Positions 26,201 through 35,997 of a stretch of 64,000 nt of DNA are shown here, in pieces. Position 1 is the first letter of the stretch. Every line of letters starts with the position of its first letter. Under the pieces are notes generated by a model. The model searched no databases. It was not told where the DNA came from and saw only the letters and a list, made by a program, of their open reading frames with translations. The position numbers and the translations under genes are program-made. Source of the DNA: Chionoecetes opilio (Eukaryota > Arthropoda > Malacostraca > Decapoda > Majidae); assembly GCA_016584305.1 (NCBI GenBank), contig JACEEZ010019814.1:150001-214000 (forward strand). The letters run 5' to 3'.

Positions 26201-29200
26201 GCATGCCCGCCCAATATTAAACCTGCTGAATGTTGGCGGGCAGCGCCGACGGTTAAATTTTGCTCGTCGGCATCTTGTCCACACTGCCACTTTTGAGTGA
26301 CGAACACTGTTCGACGGCAAGCGCCGACGGTGGTGAGTGGTAGTGTGGACGGGGCTTTATATATGAAAAGAAAGAAAAACGATAATAATTACTTTAATAG
26401 TTTCAGTATTTCTTTTTAATTAGATCAAAGCTTATATGTAATTATTGCTTATTGATTGTGATCATGATGGATAAAAGTCTCAGTCAGGGAAGTGTTAACA
26501 TCATTTATATTTTCCACACATTTCAGTTCCCCCCTGCCTCCATTACCGTCTGACAAAGGTACAATGAGTTGTTCCTCCTCCACCTCGGGACACTCGTCGC
26601 AGCGGTCGTCACAGTCCTCGTCACTGTACGCCCACTTCCAGTCCGCCTCCCATGATGATGACCTCTACGCCAAACCTCAGGTGCCTGGCGGGTGGTCCAC
26701 TTGTTTAGGACTTGAAATATCTGTTGTGATCCATAGTGAACATTTTGAAGTATGTCATTCATGTGATAACTTTGCAGACATCAGGAACTTGCAAAGCTGA
26801 GTTATGAAAGTCATTTACACATGTTCTAGGTTAAGAATTCTTAGTGAAGGTTGGAGTGCTGTTTTAAAAATAAAATACATTGGCGTCCCCTTATGCAAAT
26901 GGTCCGCTATACAAACAAATTGAATAACAAAATTTTTTCTAAATAAAATTTTATTCACATAATGGGCCGAAATTTGAACAATGAACCGTGAGCAAACTGC
27001 ACATGTGTGTAAGTAGCTGCGATGATATTTTTCATAATATTCTCAGCTTAAAGCATACCCATGGATCGACATAATTCACACTGAACAATTTGGTTAATGA
27101 ACAGGGCCCCGGAATGCATTATTGTTGCATAAGGAGATCCCAGTGTTTACGAAAGTTTGTTATAGAATACGTGATTTATCATCCATAGTGTATTTTATGC
27201 ATACTACAAATTGAATCTTATCAATTTTAGGATACTTCAATAATTTATGTTTTCTGCCAAGGAATATGATGGAAATCAACGAGACTCCCGGCCACGTTCA
27301 GCCTTCATCACAGACAGCAGAGGGTCGTCACCAAAGTCACTCTCAAAGTTTCTCAATAATGACTACATGATTGTCCCTCCGCCCAAGGCTTGGTTAGTTC
27401 TTACGGCTAGTAATCAGGGTAGAACAAGAAGTAACGGATTCAAGCTGGAAAAGCGTAGATTTAAAAAGAAAATAGTGAAAAACTGGTTCACAAATAGGGT
27501 GGTAAATGATTGGAATGGACTCAGTTGTCAGGTGGTCAGTGCGGAGTCATTAAGGATCTTTAAAAGGAGTCTGGATAAATTCATGGATGGGGAAGAGAGG
27601 TGAATGTAGGTAGTGTTAAGTAACAGGAACTACCACGTGTAGGTCTCGCTGCCTCTTGTAGCTTTCTTATTTTCTTATGTTTCTTATGTTAAGTCCAGGT
27701 TGGATAGTACTAACACTTATAGATCTTACACCAAGCACAGTGTTTGGTTCTGTTGCAAATGTGTATCATCCAAATCAAATGTGTTAAATATCAGTCCTTA
27801 TGTCATTTATTGACTGCAGAAATGTTGTTTGTTCATGTGCCTAATGCTGCTTGGTAGTCTCAGTGTGTCTTATCTATTTTTATGATTTATTATTTTTAAT
27901 AATGTCTTTGTACATCATGTGTAAATTTGTTTTATGTTGCTCAACAGTTCCCGCAATACAAAGAAGCTGAAATCAGAGGTCTGAATCATGATTATGGCAC
28001 AGTAGACTTTGATGTTGACTGATAAAGTTAGGAACATAATCCAAATTGAGTTAAAAAATGTGATACACAGAAAGAACATGATTCATATGTTCTCTCAATC
28101 TGGTGGACAGTGCATTCTGTATGAGGCGACAGGTCATCAACTCTCAGCACTGAACAAAGAGTCCAAAATGTTTATGTGCATGTATAGAATATCTCCTCAT
28201 GCCCTGGTAGTGGTGCTTTACTTATCTTCCGTCACAAGAGCTGTAGTGGTCTGTTGGCAATGCGCGCGCTGCCATACCAATATTATTTGACCATATTTTA
28301 AATATTTGCAAAAAGATCACTTTTGATTATTTCAAGCTTGCATGATATTAGCTCCTATAAAGTAAAAACGGTGTATTTCAGTTAATGAATGACTCAGGTA
28401 TTTTGGCCTATCACAGACAGGAACTAATGAATATTACGGTGATGGTTTCAGTGATGACAGTCACAGATGGCGACACTCTCGACCCCCAAGTCCCCGCACC
28501 GCCCGGAGCTCCGGAACCCACGACTCACTGAACTCCTCATGGTGTGATTCACAGGGCTCAGATGAGTCATTGCCTCCGCTGCCCCCTAGAGGTACGTTGG
28601 CACAGGCTGAGTTGTACAGGTTGTACTAGGTGCATACTGTAAGGTGCTGGCAGCTGTGGAAGCAACCAAGTTTTCCAGATTACAGACAGTCTTTAAACCT
28701 AACATTGGCATCTCTCACGGCTCACAAAATCTTGATTAACGATTGCTCGTATAACATGCTCTTACTGTATTAAATTTTTTCTTTTTCATCTACAACAGTT
28801 GGGGAGCGACCGGCCAGGTCTATAAGTCTTGGTGGAGAGGATGAAGTACCTCCAGTGCTTCCCAAGAGGATGGGCAAGAAGGTACGTGCCGCAAGTTTCC
28901 CTGTAGGAGAAAATATTAGTATTTTAGATGAGTAGCAGACAGCATAGCTGATTTAAGAATTTTGTGATGAGAATTAGAAGACAACTTAGCTGATTTAAGC
29001 ATTTTGTGGTGAGAAGTAGCAGACAACTTAGCTGATTTAAGCATTTTGTGGTGAGAAATAGCAGACAACTTAGCTGATTTAAGCATTTTGTGGTGAGAAG
29101 TAAGCACAAAACCTTTTATACACTTTATATTTCCTAACCATTTTATATTGTACGGTGTCTCTATGTGTGTGTTATGACATTCCAGTCGTCCACGGTAGTC

Positions 29201-29627
29201 TTAAGAGTATTTTTGCCACCTTAAAAACACGGCACACAAAGTTTGTATGTGTAATTTTGTACAGTGTCCATCGACTGCCATGTTTGGGTGTGAGCCACTC
29301 CCGGGTGACGGTGTGGATGGACTCAGCTATAGTGGCGGTGGCCTAAGTAACGGCTTTCCTGCCTCCACCCCTGGCACCCCTCCGCTGGTCTCCCCACGCA
29401 ACCACCGCACCCCACCACCACCACCCATACCCCCTAAAGCCATTTCAACTCCTCTCACACCACTCTCTCCACCCTGCGGCTTCTCCCCTAATACTTCAGC
29501 TGAAGATCTAACTTCAACCACACCAACTAATGTGAGCATGAGGAACCTGGATGAGCTGCACCACAGCCTCCTGGAGAACTACTCTGTGCCCCCCCGTCTG
29601 CAGCCTCTCCCCCCACCCTCTCCATGA
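1136..29627 (+). CDS. spg: DOCK3/DOCK4-like (sponge) guanine nucleotide exchange factor, 39 exons
   Basis: Rebuilt from translation and GT-AG junctions with consistent phases. Exons: 1136-1172, 2116-2202, 2748-2844, 3111-3207, 3941-4104, 4479-4563, 5168-5212, 5347-5495, 6264-6345, 6571-6747, 6899-7016, 7508-7640, 7812-7926, 8424-8583, 9002-9274, 9737-9923, 10196-10295, 10683-10926, 11112-11298, 11824-11969, 12485-12586, 15766-16044, 16182-16341, 16749-16897, 17167-17252, 19383-19545, 19854-20096, 20357-20551, 20704-20853, 21164-21322, 21753-21935, 24198-24362, 24697-24780, 25001-25161, 26527-26680, 27262-27392, 28452-28591, 28799-28881, 29265-29627. About 1,944 residues, close to DOCK3/4 (about 1,970-2,030). 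The DOCK family activates Rac/Rap GTPases through DHR-2, usually with ELMO as partner. The N-terminus MWTPT, the stretch GLDLVPR and DAAVNGGIA in DHR-2 match the DOCK-B subfamily better than DOCK1/myoblast city. Start chosen because MWTPT is the family start. Exons 16-17 have frameshifts. Exon 36's donor is the least certain. Confidence 0.93.
1620..1845 (+). mobile_element. Decayed LINE 3' ORF fragment (tentative)
   Basis: One frame reads [23 protein letters not shown] and then a stop. This resembles the RPKKTW...EVLRKDL block found near the C-terminus of many arthropod non-LTR retrotransposon proteins. The preceding frame is short and interrupted. It lies in intron 1 of spg. Confidence 0.3.
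3303..3535. repeat. Foldback repeat with a third partial arm, intron 4 of spg
   Basis: The arm at about 3303-3353 (TCTGAGACTAACTTTACTCT start) is matched in inverted orientation at about 3394-3442. A third copy in direct orientation lies at about 3487-3535 and ends GAGCAGCTAAAGAATC. It looks like a MITE hairpin plus a solo arm. Confidence 0.6.
3941..7640 (+). CDS. spg: spg exons 5-12: linker between SH3 and DHR-1
   Basis: Exons 3941-4104, 4479-4563, 5168-5212, 5347-5495, 6264-6345, 6571-6747, 6899-7016 and 7508-7640 (residues about 107-423). Recognisable DOCK-B stretches are [47 protein letters not shown] and the [10 protein letters not shown] block. Exon 7 is only 45 nt and Ser/His-rich ([14 protein letters not shown]). 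It is in phase on both sides, so it could be skipped without a frameshift. A Helitron-like element sits 7 bp after the end of exon 8. The exon 12 end [11 protein letters not shown] leads directly into DHR-1. Confidence 0.9.
4270..4348. repeat. (GA)n microsatellite in spg intron 5
   Basis: About 39 uninterrupted GA units. Confidence 0.98.
4840..5070. repeat. Unclassified GC-rich dispersed-type sequence, intron 6
   Basis: Contains AGGTTAGGTTA-like and GGGGGCGCTGC / CCCCCC motifs with two partly repeated blocks (around 4955-4990 and 5020-5060: TAGGTCAGG...CCAATGTC...). Composition differs from the AT-rich intron around it. No element ends were found. Confidence 0.35.
5503..6146 (+). mobile_element. 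Helitron-like non-autonomous element, copy A (spg intron 8)
   Basis: Begins TCTATAATAATATAAGCG and ends CTAG, with A before (5502) and T after (6147). This is the A^T insertion, 5'-TC and 3'-CTRR signature of Helitrons. The 3' end is a perfect palindrome at 6108-6146 (18 bp stem, 3 nt loop) ending exactly on CTAG. Inside are a GTCT run, a T-rich stretch, a short array of the 32 bp GTGATGGGTAATGGGTGAGT unit, and GGTGGGCC/GGCCCACC hairpins. It has no coding capacity. Relatives lie at 45719-48989. Confidence 0.72.
7090..7330. repeat. Dispersed repeat fragment in spg intron 11
   Basis: Contains GCCACTCCACTTGTTTGGGA, also found in variant form near 25650 and 36985/39507 next to a shared TCTGGGTTTTG block. 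This suggests fragments of one dispersed family that I cannot classify. Confidence 0.4.
7812..9274 (+). CDS. spg: spg exons 13-15: DHR-1 (C2-like lipid-binding) domain
   Basis: Exons 7812-7926, 8424-8583 and 9002-9274 encode about residues 424-605, the position of DHR-1 in DOCK proteins. Family-typical stretches are [36 protein letters not shown] followed by [27 protein letters not shown] and [17 protein letters not shown]-1 of DOCK180-type proteins binds phosphoinositides and recruits the exchange factor to the membrane (family knowledge). The exon 15 end STKLTQN is followed by the damaged exon 16. Confidence 0.92.
9433..9690. repeat. 27 bp tandem repeat in spg intron 15
   Basis: Unit GTACCATATAGACTACCTAG plus ACTGTAT, about seven near-perfect copies followed by two degenerate ones. 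The array ends about 50 bp before the exon 16 acceptor. Confidence 0.95.
9737..10295 (+). CDS. spg: spg exons 16-17 with frameshifts
   Basis: Exon 16 (9737-9923) uses three reading frames in turn. Phase from exon 15 gives VDA, the next frame gives LVLLRWDS, and the last gives [32 protein letters not shown] to the donor. At least two indels lie between about 9740 and 9775. Exon 17 (10196-10295) begins [11 protein letters not shown] and then needs one extra base in the short run near 10226-10230 to continue [22 protein letters not shown]. Both splice sites of each exon are intact, and the remaining exons are open. I therefore read these as assembly or base-calling indels rather than a pseudogene. 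A genuine allele defect cannot be excluded from sequence alone. Confidence 0.85.
10432..10636 (+). mobile_element. TTAA-family MITE, copy 1 (spg intron 17)
   Basis: About 205 bp, ends CCCCTTGAGGCCCAGAACG and ACTGGGCGTGAAGGGG, flanked by TTAG on both sides. Shares its interior (TTCCATTGTAATTTGG, ATGACCTGTTTAGTATCCTT) with the copies at 16523, 23337 and 59430. It ends 46 bp before exon 18. Confidence 0.85.
10683..17252 (+). CDS. spg: spg exons 18-25: helical (armadillo-like) middle region
   Basis: Exons 10683-10926, 11112-11298, 11824-11969, 12485-12586, 15766-16044, 16182-16341, 16749-16897 and 17167-17252. They encode about residues 703-1154 of the long alpha-helical region between DHR-1 and DHR-2. 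Conserved blocks are [67 protein letters not shown], and [20 protein letters not shown] with FFDMMQ. Exon 21 to 22 is the longest intron without coding potential I could recognise (12587-15765). Two TTAA-type MITEs lie just before exons 18 and 24. Confidence 0.9.
11665..11745 (-). mobile_element. LINE 3' tail fragment (CR1-like family)
   Basis: Read on the minus strand, it gives AGGAACTACCACGTGTAGGT and then a TTCTTATTTTCTTATGTTCT-like tail. This is the same 3' end as the LINE fragment at 27412-27690. Only the terminal part remains. Confidence 0.65.
12738..12900. repeat. 59 bp tandem repeat, about 2.7 copies
   Basis: Unit contains AAAGGTATTTAAAGGTACCT and CTGTACCTTTATTTAG. Period 59 bp measured between 12759 and 12818. 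Confidence 0.9.
13820..14058. mobile_element. Foldback MITE with long terminal inverted repeats
   Basis: Ends TACTGTCAATAACACTATAG and, inverted, TACCGTCAATAACACTATAG. Arms continue inward for about 100 bp (GTCGCC, GCACTAATGTCGCC, AAATTTTAGCATCACTACAG) to a short AT-rich loop. About 239 bp, no coding capacity, no clear target duplication. Confidence 0.8.
15020..15195. mobile_element. Palindromic foldback element in spg intron 21
   Basis: The left arm ACTAGTTTCGCCCTAAGAGC is repeated inverted as CTCTTAGGGCGAAACTAGT. The outer parts GGGAACACAGGCTAGGAAT and CCTAGCCCATGTTCCC also pair. The loop is about 20 nt. Confidence 0.75.
16523..16726 (+). mobile_element. TTAA-family MITE, copy 2 (spg intron 23)
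   Basis: 204 bp, ends CCCCTTCACGCCCAGAAC and TCTGGGTGTGAAGGGG, flanked by TTAA at 16519-16522 and 16727-16730. TTAA duplication and CCC-type ends fit the piggyBac superfamily. The right end is 22 bp from the exon 24 acceptor, so the branch point probably lies in or beside the element. Confidence 0.88.
18422..18712 (-). mobile_element. tRNA-derived SINE, bounded by GT tracts
   Basis: On the minus strand the head reads CTCCGTAGTGTAAGGGTTAG, then an anticodon-like arm CTCGGCTCACAACCGAG, then the B box GGGTTCGATCCC with CCGGGTGGAG closing the acceptor stem. The anticodon-like loop is CAC (Val-like). The body ends AAATACAACTAGATGAATAC followed by (AC)n. It is a retroposon and not a functional tRNA, since it is fused to a non-tRNA body. 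Confidence 0.75.
18780..18985 (-). mobile_element. Second tRNA-like SINE family, minus strand
   Basis: Minus-strand head GATCCAGAAGGATAGAGC, then a B box AGTTCGAATCC, then a body containing CCAAATTTGGGCAGTTACTG (allowing small differences). It is distinct in sequence from the SINE at 18422 and the pair at 30025/43152. Confidence 0.6.
19383..24780 (+). CDS. spg: spg exons 26-33: DHR-2 catalytic GEF domain
   Basis: Exons 19383-19545, 19854-20096, 20357-20551, 20704-20853, 21164-21322, 21753-21935, 24198-24362 and 24697-24780. The DHR-2 proper starts near exon 27 ([20 protein letters not shown], about residue 1210) and ends near exon 33. Landmarks are [88 protein letters not shown], and [16 protein letters not shown]. 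The valine in AAVNGG (about residue 1536) matches by position the nucleotide-sensor valine of the DHR-2 alpha-10 insert, which ejects GDP and Mg from the GTPase. That role is inference from family structures. Confidence 0.92.
22046..23236. repeat. 1.2 kb imperfect (CT)n tract in spg intron 31
   Basis: Pure pyrimidine CT repeats, broken mainly in the left half by CG and TCG steps (CTCGCTCTCGCTCTC) and purer in the right half. Long ORFs on both strands here (Ser/Leu/Arg or Glu/Arg only) are repeat translation. Confidence 0.97.
23337..23539 (+). mobile_element. TTAA-family MITE, copy 3 (spg intron 31)
   Basis: 203 bp, ends CTCCTTCAGACCCATAACG and TCTGGGTGTGAAGGGG, flanked by TTAA at 23333-23336 and 23540-23543. 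Confidence 0.87.
23815..24185. repeat. Degenerate ~55 bp tandem repeat ending at the exon 32 acceptor
   Basis: Repeated blocks CTGTAACATACACTCATTTT and AAACTTACTATAAAAAAT, about six copies with indels. The last unit runs into the pyrimidine tract before the exon 32 acceptor at 24197. Confidence 0.9.
25001..29627 (+). CDS. spg: spg exons 34-39: Ser/Pro-rich C-terminal tail and stop codon
   Basis: Exons 25001-25161, 26527-26680, 27262-27392, 28452-28591, 28799-28881 and 29265-29627 (TGA at 29625-29627). The tail is low complexity. It has serine runs ([28 protein letters not shown]) and proline motifs [15 protein letters not shown] and PPVLPKR. The latter two fit the PxLPx(K/R) class bound by Crk-type SH3 domains, which DOCK tails are known to engage. 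The final exon has PPPPPIPPK and ends PPPSP. Exon 36's donor (GTTAGT at 27393) was chosen because its phase 2 fits exon 37. It is weak and lies about 20 bp before a LINE fragment. Confidence 0.8.
25677..26359. mobile_element. TIR element of about 680 bp, spg intron 34
   Basis: Left end TAAAGCCCCGTCCACACTAC and right end, inverted, the same. The inverted repeats extend about 45 bp (CACTCACCACCGTCGG, GCGCTTGCCG). The flanking TA could be the target duplication. The interior has further inverted GTCGGTGCTTGCCG-type blocks and no intact ORF. Superfamily not assigned. Confidence 0.75.
27412..27690 (+). mobile_element. 5'-truncated LINE 3' end (CR1/Jockey-like)
   Basis: One frame reads a typical non-LTR retrotransposon protein end: [14 protein letters not shown], then [18 protein letters not shown] and a stop at 27603. 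A 3' UTR with AACTACCACGTGTAGGTCTC and a TTCTTATTTTCTTATGTTTC tail follows. It starts about 20 bp inside spg intron 36 and is in frame with exon 36. Confidence 0.75.
28928..29103. repeat. 42 bp tandem repeat, about four copies (spg intron 38)
   Basis: Unit contains GACAACTTAGCTGATTTAAG and CATTTTGTGGTGAGAAGTAG. Period 42 bp. Confidence 0.93.
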
Positions 29628-30017
29628 AAGTGTTCGTTTTCCAGTGTCTTTCATTGCTTACCTCTTTCTCAGTCTCCTTAAATCTGTTCTTTACCATTTT
29701 TTTTATTGCGTTTTTATGTTTTATAGTATGTACAGAAATGTTGAAAGCCTTGTTTTCTGAAATAATTTTTGACAAATAAGTTGATTTATTTGGTATATTA
29801 GCTTTATTTTTTGCATAGAAATATAATTGAAACAATTTCTATACCTCAACATACCATTAGTTAATTTTATTAAGTTGAGTTATGAATGCAATGTGGACTA
29901 AGCTTTTTAAACAAATAATGAATTAGCTTTTCTGCATTTTTTTTCTAATCTCAGAACAAATTATGCATGGAAATGTTTCCTTTTAAAGAAAAATTATTCG
30001 CACATTGCAACAATACA
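29628..30017 (+). other. Start of spg 3' UTR / 3' flank
   Basis: AT-rich and unique-looking. No unambiguous AATAAA with a downstream GT-rich element before the SINE. The true poly(A) site cannot be placed. The 3' UTR may be long. Confidence 0.4.
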
Positions 30018-30019
30018 GC

Positions 30020-30320
30020 AATATAGGTAAGGTAAAGATGGGGCATACGTTATGCTGCGTGTGGCTTTGGTGCTCGTCTCCGTCGCATTAGCCTTTCAGC
30101 CTGTGGTGGGTGAGAACCCGTTACCCCGGGACACTGGGCTAGTCTGACATCCGGGTTACCACAGTTACTTTCCCCAGGTTTCCCCAGGTATCCATTTATC
30201 GACCCCGAAAGGGAGGATGAACAGCTGGGTGGGCTGGCCGCCGACTTGCCCTGGCTTGGATTCGAAACAGGGCCCGCAGATTCGTAGCTAGGCTCGCTAG
30301 CCACTACACCACGGAGGTGA
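30020..30320 (-). mobile_element. tRNA-derived SINE, copy 1
   Basis: The minus strand starts TCACCTCCGTGGTGTAGTGG with a tRNA-like A box, then TTCGAATCCAAGCCAGGGCA as the B-box region. A body with CCTGGGGAAACCTGGGGAAA follows, then a (GGTAAA)-like tail. About 80% similar to the plus-strand copy at 43152-43455. A minus-strand ORF across it is incidental. Confidence 0.85.
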
Positions 30321-30344
30321 CAATATAAGAGGATATGATTTATA

Positions 30345-31478
30345 CACACAACCCTCGTTTTCCCAGACCTCCATTTCCCGGATTTCGGATTTGCCGGACA
30401 AAATCCGAGGTCCGTGGATATGTCAGAGTCCCGGACAAATGCCTGGTCCAGTCCGTAAATCGACAAAGTTGTCCGGTGGTCCGAGCATATCCTGTCACCC
30501 CTCGTCAGTGTCCGCGCCTCCCGCCAGGTGGCAGCATGGTCAGCGGTCATATTGTTTACATTTGGGCACAAGAAACACTCACGGTTCACCTGCACCTGCC
30601 TCCGTCAGTCCCCTGACCCCCATTGCCCCTGGTGCAGGAACGTCTCGAGACTATTGAACACTTTCTGCTGCAGTGTCCGCACTTCCACTCCCACCATGTA
30701 GTGCTACGCTCTTAACTCACCCTGAACGTCGCCACTTTGACCAGCCCACCCTGCTGGCGGCGGCGGGCGTCCACCCAGGTGGCAGCATGGTCAGCGGTCG
30801 TATTGTTTACATTTGGGCACAAGACACCTGCACCGCCTCCGTTAGTCCCCCGACCCCCACTGCCCCTGGTGCAGGAACGTCTGAGACTTGAACACTTTCT
30901 GCTGCCTCCCGCCAGGTGGCAGCATGGTCAGCGGTTGTATTGTTTACATTTGGGCACAAGACACTCACGGTTCACCTGCAGCGCCTTCGTTAGTCCCCCG
31001 ACCCCCACTGCCCCTGGTGCAGGAACGTCTCTGAGACTATTGAACACTTTCTGCTGCAGTGTAGCGCTTCCACTCCCACCGTGTAGTGCTACGCTCTCAA
31101 CTCCTCACCCTGAACGTCGCCACCTTTGACCTGCCCACCCTGCTGGCGGCGGCTGGCGTCCCCCCCCTCCCGGCAACACGCTGTCCTCCGCCTCGCCTGT
31201 GCCTTCCTGAGGAAGACAGGTGCCTGTGATAGCATCATAGGACATCACCAGGGCTCATAGTGTTCCCCAAGGGATCCTCGCAGCCCTAAAAACAACAACA
31301 AAGTGACGTAAAATTCCGCGGCAGGGTAGTTGATATTGGCAGTTGCCGGACAGTAAATACTAGAGTAGGATAAACGACCGGGGGTGGGTAATGGCCTCAG
31401 ACTTTTGCGATTCACGGACGTTTGCGGTTTCCGGACCAGTGCTCCCCCCTATTAGTCCGGGAAAACGAGGTTTGTGTG
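30345..31478. mobile_element. Tigger/pogo-like non-autonomous DNA transposon with LINE cargo
   Basis: Ends CACACAACCCTCGTTTTCCC and (inverted) CACACAAACCTCGTTTTCCC with TA on both sides (30343-30344, 31479-31480). This matches the TA duplication and CCTCGTTTT terminal motif of pogo/Tigger elements. The interior is not a transposase. It carries partly repeated blocks (GGTGGCAGCATGGTCAGCGG at about 30528, 30779 and 30916) and a C-terminal LINE-protein remnant reading ETIEHFLLQCPHFHS and VVLRS...LTLNVAT. Confidence 0.78.
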
Positions 31479-33152
<1,674 letters not shown>

Positions 33153-33705
33153 CATATTTGGGCGTGATAACGAAAAAATTTATCACGGTAACCGATAAAT
33201 CGATAACGATAACCTTATCGGCGATAACCGATAATCGATAACTGGCGATAAATTTATCGCCCGATAAGGCGATAACCGATAAATCTATAAATCCAAAATT
33301 TCGATACTAGCGATAACGATATTGATATTTTAAATAAAAAATCTTAAATACTATCAGTAAACTGTTAGAAAACCCTTCATTTACCTTTTGCACACTAATA
33401 TCTTCTAAATTCAATGTTTATCAGGACTGTCTCTTCACTAATGAAAAGTACTGTTTTTAACTGTTTGTGGGTTTAGACCGTTGTTCGGTTCCCAGCTCGG
33501 ACCTACCTATTTCTGCCTCCAAGGCACGCGCGGCTTGCCCCTGTGCTAAACTGGAACCAAAAAATAAAATTATCGACTATCGGTAGTTTGGAACCAAAAG
33601 TATCGGCGATACCGCTGAATCGATAACGCGGGATTTTTTTTTATCGGATAACCGATAACCTGATATCGTTATCGTGATAAATTATCGCGATAACGCCCAC
33701 CTATG
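33153..33705. mobile_element. hAT-type non-autonomous element, 553 bp
   Basis: Perfect 8 bp target duplication GAAATACA at 33145-33152 and 33706-33713. Ends CATATTTGGGCGTGATAACG and, inverted, CATAGGTGGGCGTTATCGCG. Both terminal regions are filled with CGATAAC/GATAAATTTATCG-type short inverted motifs. No ORF. The 8 bp duplication and CA...TG ends fit hAT. Confidence 0.85.
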
Positions 33706-33713
33706 GAAATACA

Positions 33714-35997
33714 TATCAGAGTTACATTAATTTAGATTTAATAGTTGATCTAGAAAATAGCTGTCTGTCTTTTAGCTTTATATATCAGTTACCTCCACAA
33801 ATACTATCGAAGTTTGATATGTTAGGGAGAACCTATCATTGATAACTTAGTGCTGCAGACAGTATGTATCTGTAGCATGCATAAAAGTAAATAGATAGCA
33901 TGATAACCTTAGAAAAAGTGAAGACATAAATGTAAATATACAGGACTATTAATACTATAAACTTTATTATAAATGATATTGTATCTTAGATCTGAAATTT
34001 ACTTGCCCAGATTATTATAGCATGTATATTAGCAAGAACAACTTCAGTCTAGTCACTGCAGAAGACAATTTGGGCAAAGTGTATGGCTACTGTAGGGATG
34101 TAGCATGCAGGAATGCATGATTTTGGGGTATATTTCATTCTAGGTGCACCCTTTACATTACTGGTTCAATTAGAAACTTCATTAAAGTATAACAAGCACT
34201 GCATAAATATGTTTACTGCTTCCTCAAAAAGCAGCTTATTTTCTTGTAATTTGCGCTGCATTTATTGAAGCTTATTTTAGTCCCAGGAAGAGTATGGTGT
34301 GAACTAGTTACTTCAGGATCAGATTTTGATTAAAAGTGCATATGGAAATGCTACAAAATAATGCTGCTCATTATTGACTGCTTTTCCATTTAACATTACT
34401 GTGTTTTAAATTTTATATAATGTCAATATTATATAAATATTTTGTATATCTTTATTTCGCTTTATTGATTTTGTACAATATAGGGAAATAAGCGAATAGA
34501 GCTTTATACAGCAGAAGTCTTATGTGTAATGCAATGTAAAAATATTAAAGAAAGCTTTACCAGGGCAGCCTCTTATATTGAACACCTTGATATAATTATC
34601 ACATTATGATAAAATCTAAGCAAGAAACTAAGCAAGACAGGTGCTGTTGCTAGACGTAGGATACAGTAAGATTTTTGAAGATGGTAATATAAATGGCTTC
34701 AGCACATAATATAGTATTGAGAAAAGTACTTTCTAGCCACAGTCATTTAGTACCTTAGAAATAAAACCAGAAAAAAAGAAGTTAGCTGTCTGAGTTTATA
34801 GTTGCAATGACTTCCATGATTATTAGTTAAAGTTACCAGTGATTGAAAAGCTGTGGGGATTTGTAGCCTTGCATGCTTAATTGTACATTTACTTCAGTTA
34901 ACAGCATGATAATGAAAGTGGTGTATACGTTGTGGGTTCTTTCTACATTTAAGTGTCGAGTATATTTATATGTCATGGTAGTCAGTGCATTCAAAATAGT
35001 ATGTCATAAACATTACTTTAAGAAGCTTTTAGAAATCTGATGGCATGAGTTAGCACATTGCACATTTTGCTAATGTAAACATAATGATGTATGCTTTCTC
35101 TTAACTTTTATAAGGCTTTTGTGATAGTGTCAGTACACATTCAAAGATCTTTGGGTAGATTTGTAAGGATATGAGTTGTGCATAGATTCTAAGACACTAA
35201 GATATTTTCTACTACTATTTGTCTCCTTTAACATTGCTTTGCTACTTGCTCGAATAGTCTTTGATATTTTACAGAACTGGAAGAAAATTGTGAAATTTTA
35301 ATTGTTCAATTTTACATAGGAACGAAAGAACTATTTATAGATGTTACTAACTATTATTTTCAAGGAGTGACCTTTAGTGCATTTGTTTTACTACTGTACT
35401 GGCATGGTGCATTTTACAAGATGGAGACTCACTAATGTCGTAGCAGAGTTGACTGAACAGCAAACTTTTCAGTTCCAAGAGTTTTAAGACTATTGTAATT
35501 ATTTTTAAATCATGACATTTATTCAGAAATCTAGATGAAATGCATGTGATATATTATCATGTTTAATACATATATGAAGGCAACTTTCGATTGTGTATGA
35601 AAGTTTAAACTTTTAAATGTTTTGAGCAAGAGCTGTAGCCAAGCATACAAAACACCGAGGGTGCAGAAGCCCCCCGTAGGGGTTTAGTTATCAAGTGGCT
35701 GCTTAATGTGTGAAAAATCAGCAGCATAGAAGTTACAGGTCCGTTTTGTATCAAATAAGGAAATGCTCAACCATTGGCAAATGGAAATATGTTTAAGAGG
35801 TGAGGCTAGGGAGTCAAAATTTGGATCATCATTCATAGATGTGTATATTTTATTGATATTCACCATGTGTTACAGGAGATGGGGGTAAGAATATTATCAA
35901 AGCTTAGATTTTTATTGAGTGTTGTGATTTTTTAATGATCTAGTATATTATCTTTTACATGATAAGGGATGCATGAAAACAAGGAAGGCTAGTTGTA
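33714..35997. other. AT-rich flank, no recognised genes or elements
   Basis: Unique-looking, over 65% AT by eye, no coding signature on either strand, no clear repeat. Confidence 0.5.

Noticed and set aside
27412..27603. LINE ORF as a genuine part of the spg protein
   Set aside because: Its sequence is the standard end of a non-LTR retrotransposon protein and its 3' tail recurs elsewhere. Only intron retention would join it to spg.
27957..27989. Extra spg exon ([10 protein letters not shown])
   Set aside because: The acceptor is plausible, but the following GTCTGA donor is poor and the phase (0) does not fit exon 37, which needs phase 2.
1136..29627. Assignment to DOCK1/myoblast city
   Set aside because: The SH3, DHR-1 and DHR-2 blocks fit DOCK3/4 better (MWTPT start, [33 protein letters not shown]). 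The C-terminal Crk-type motifs occur in both subfamilies.
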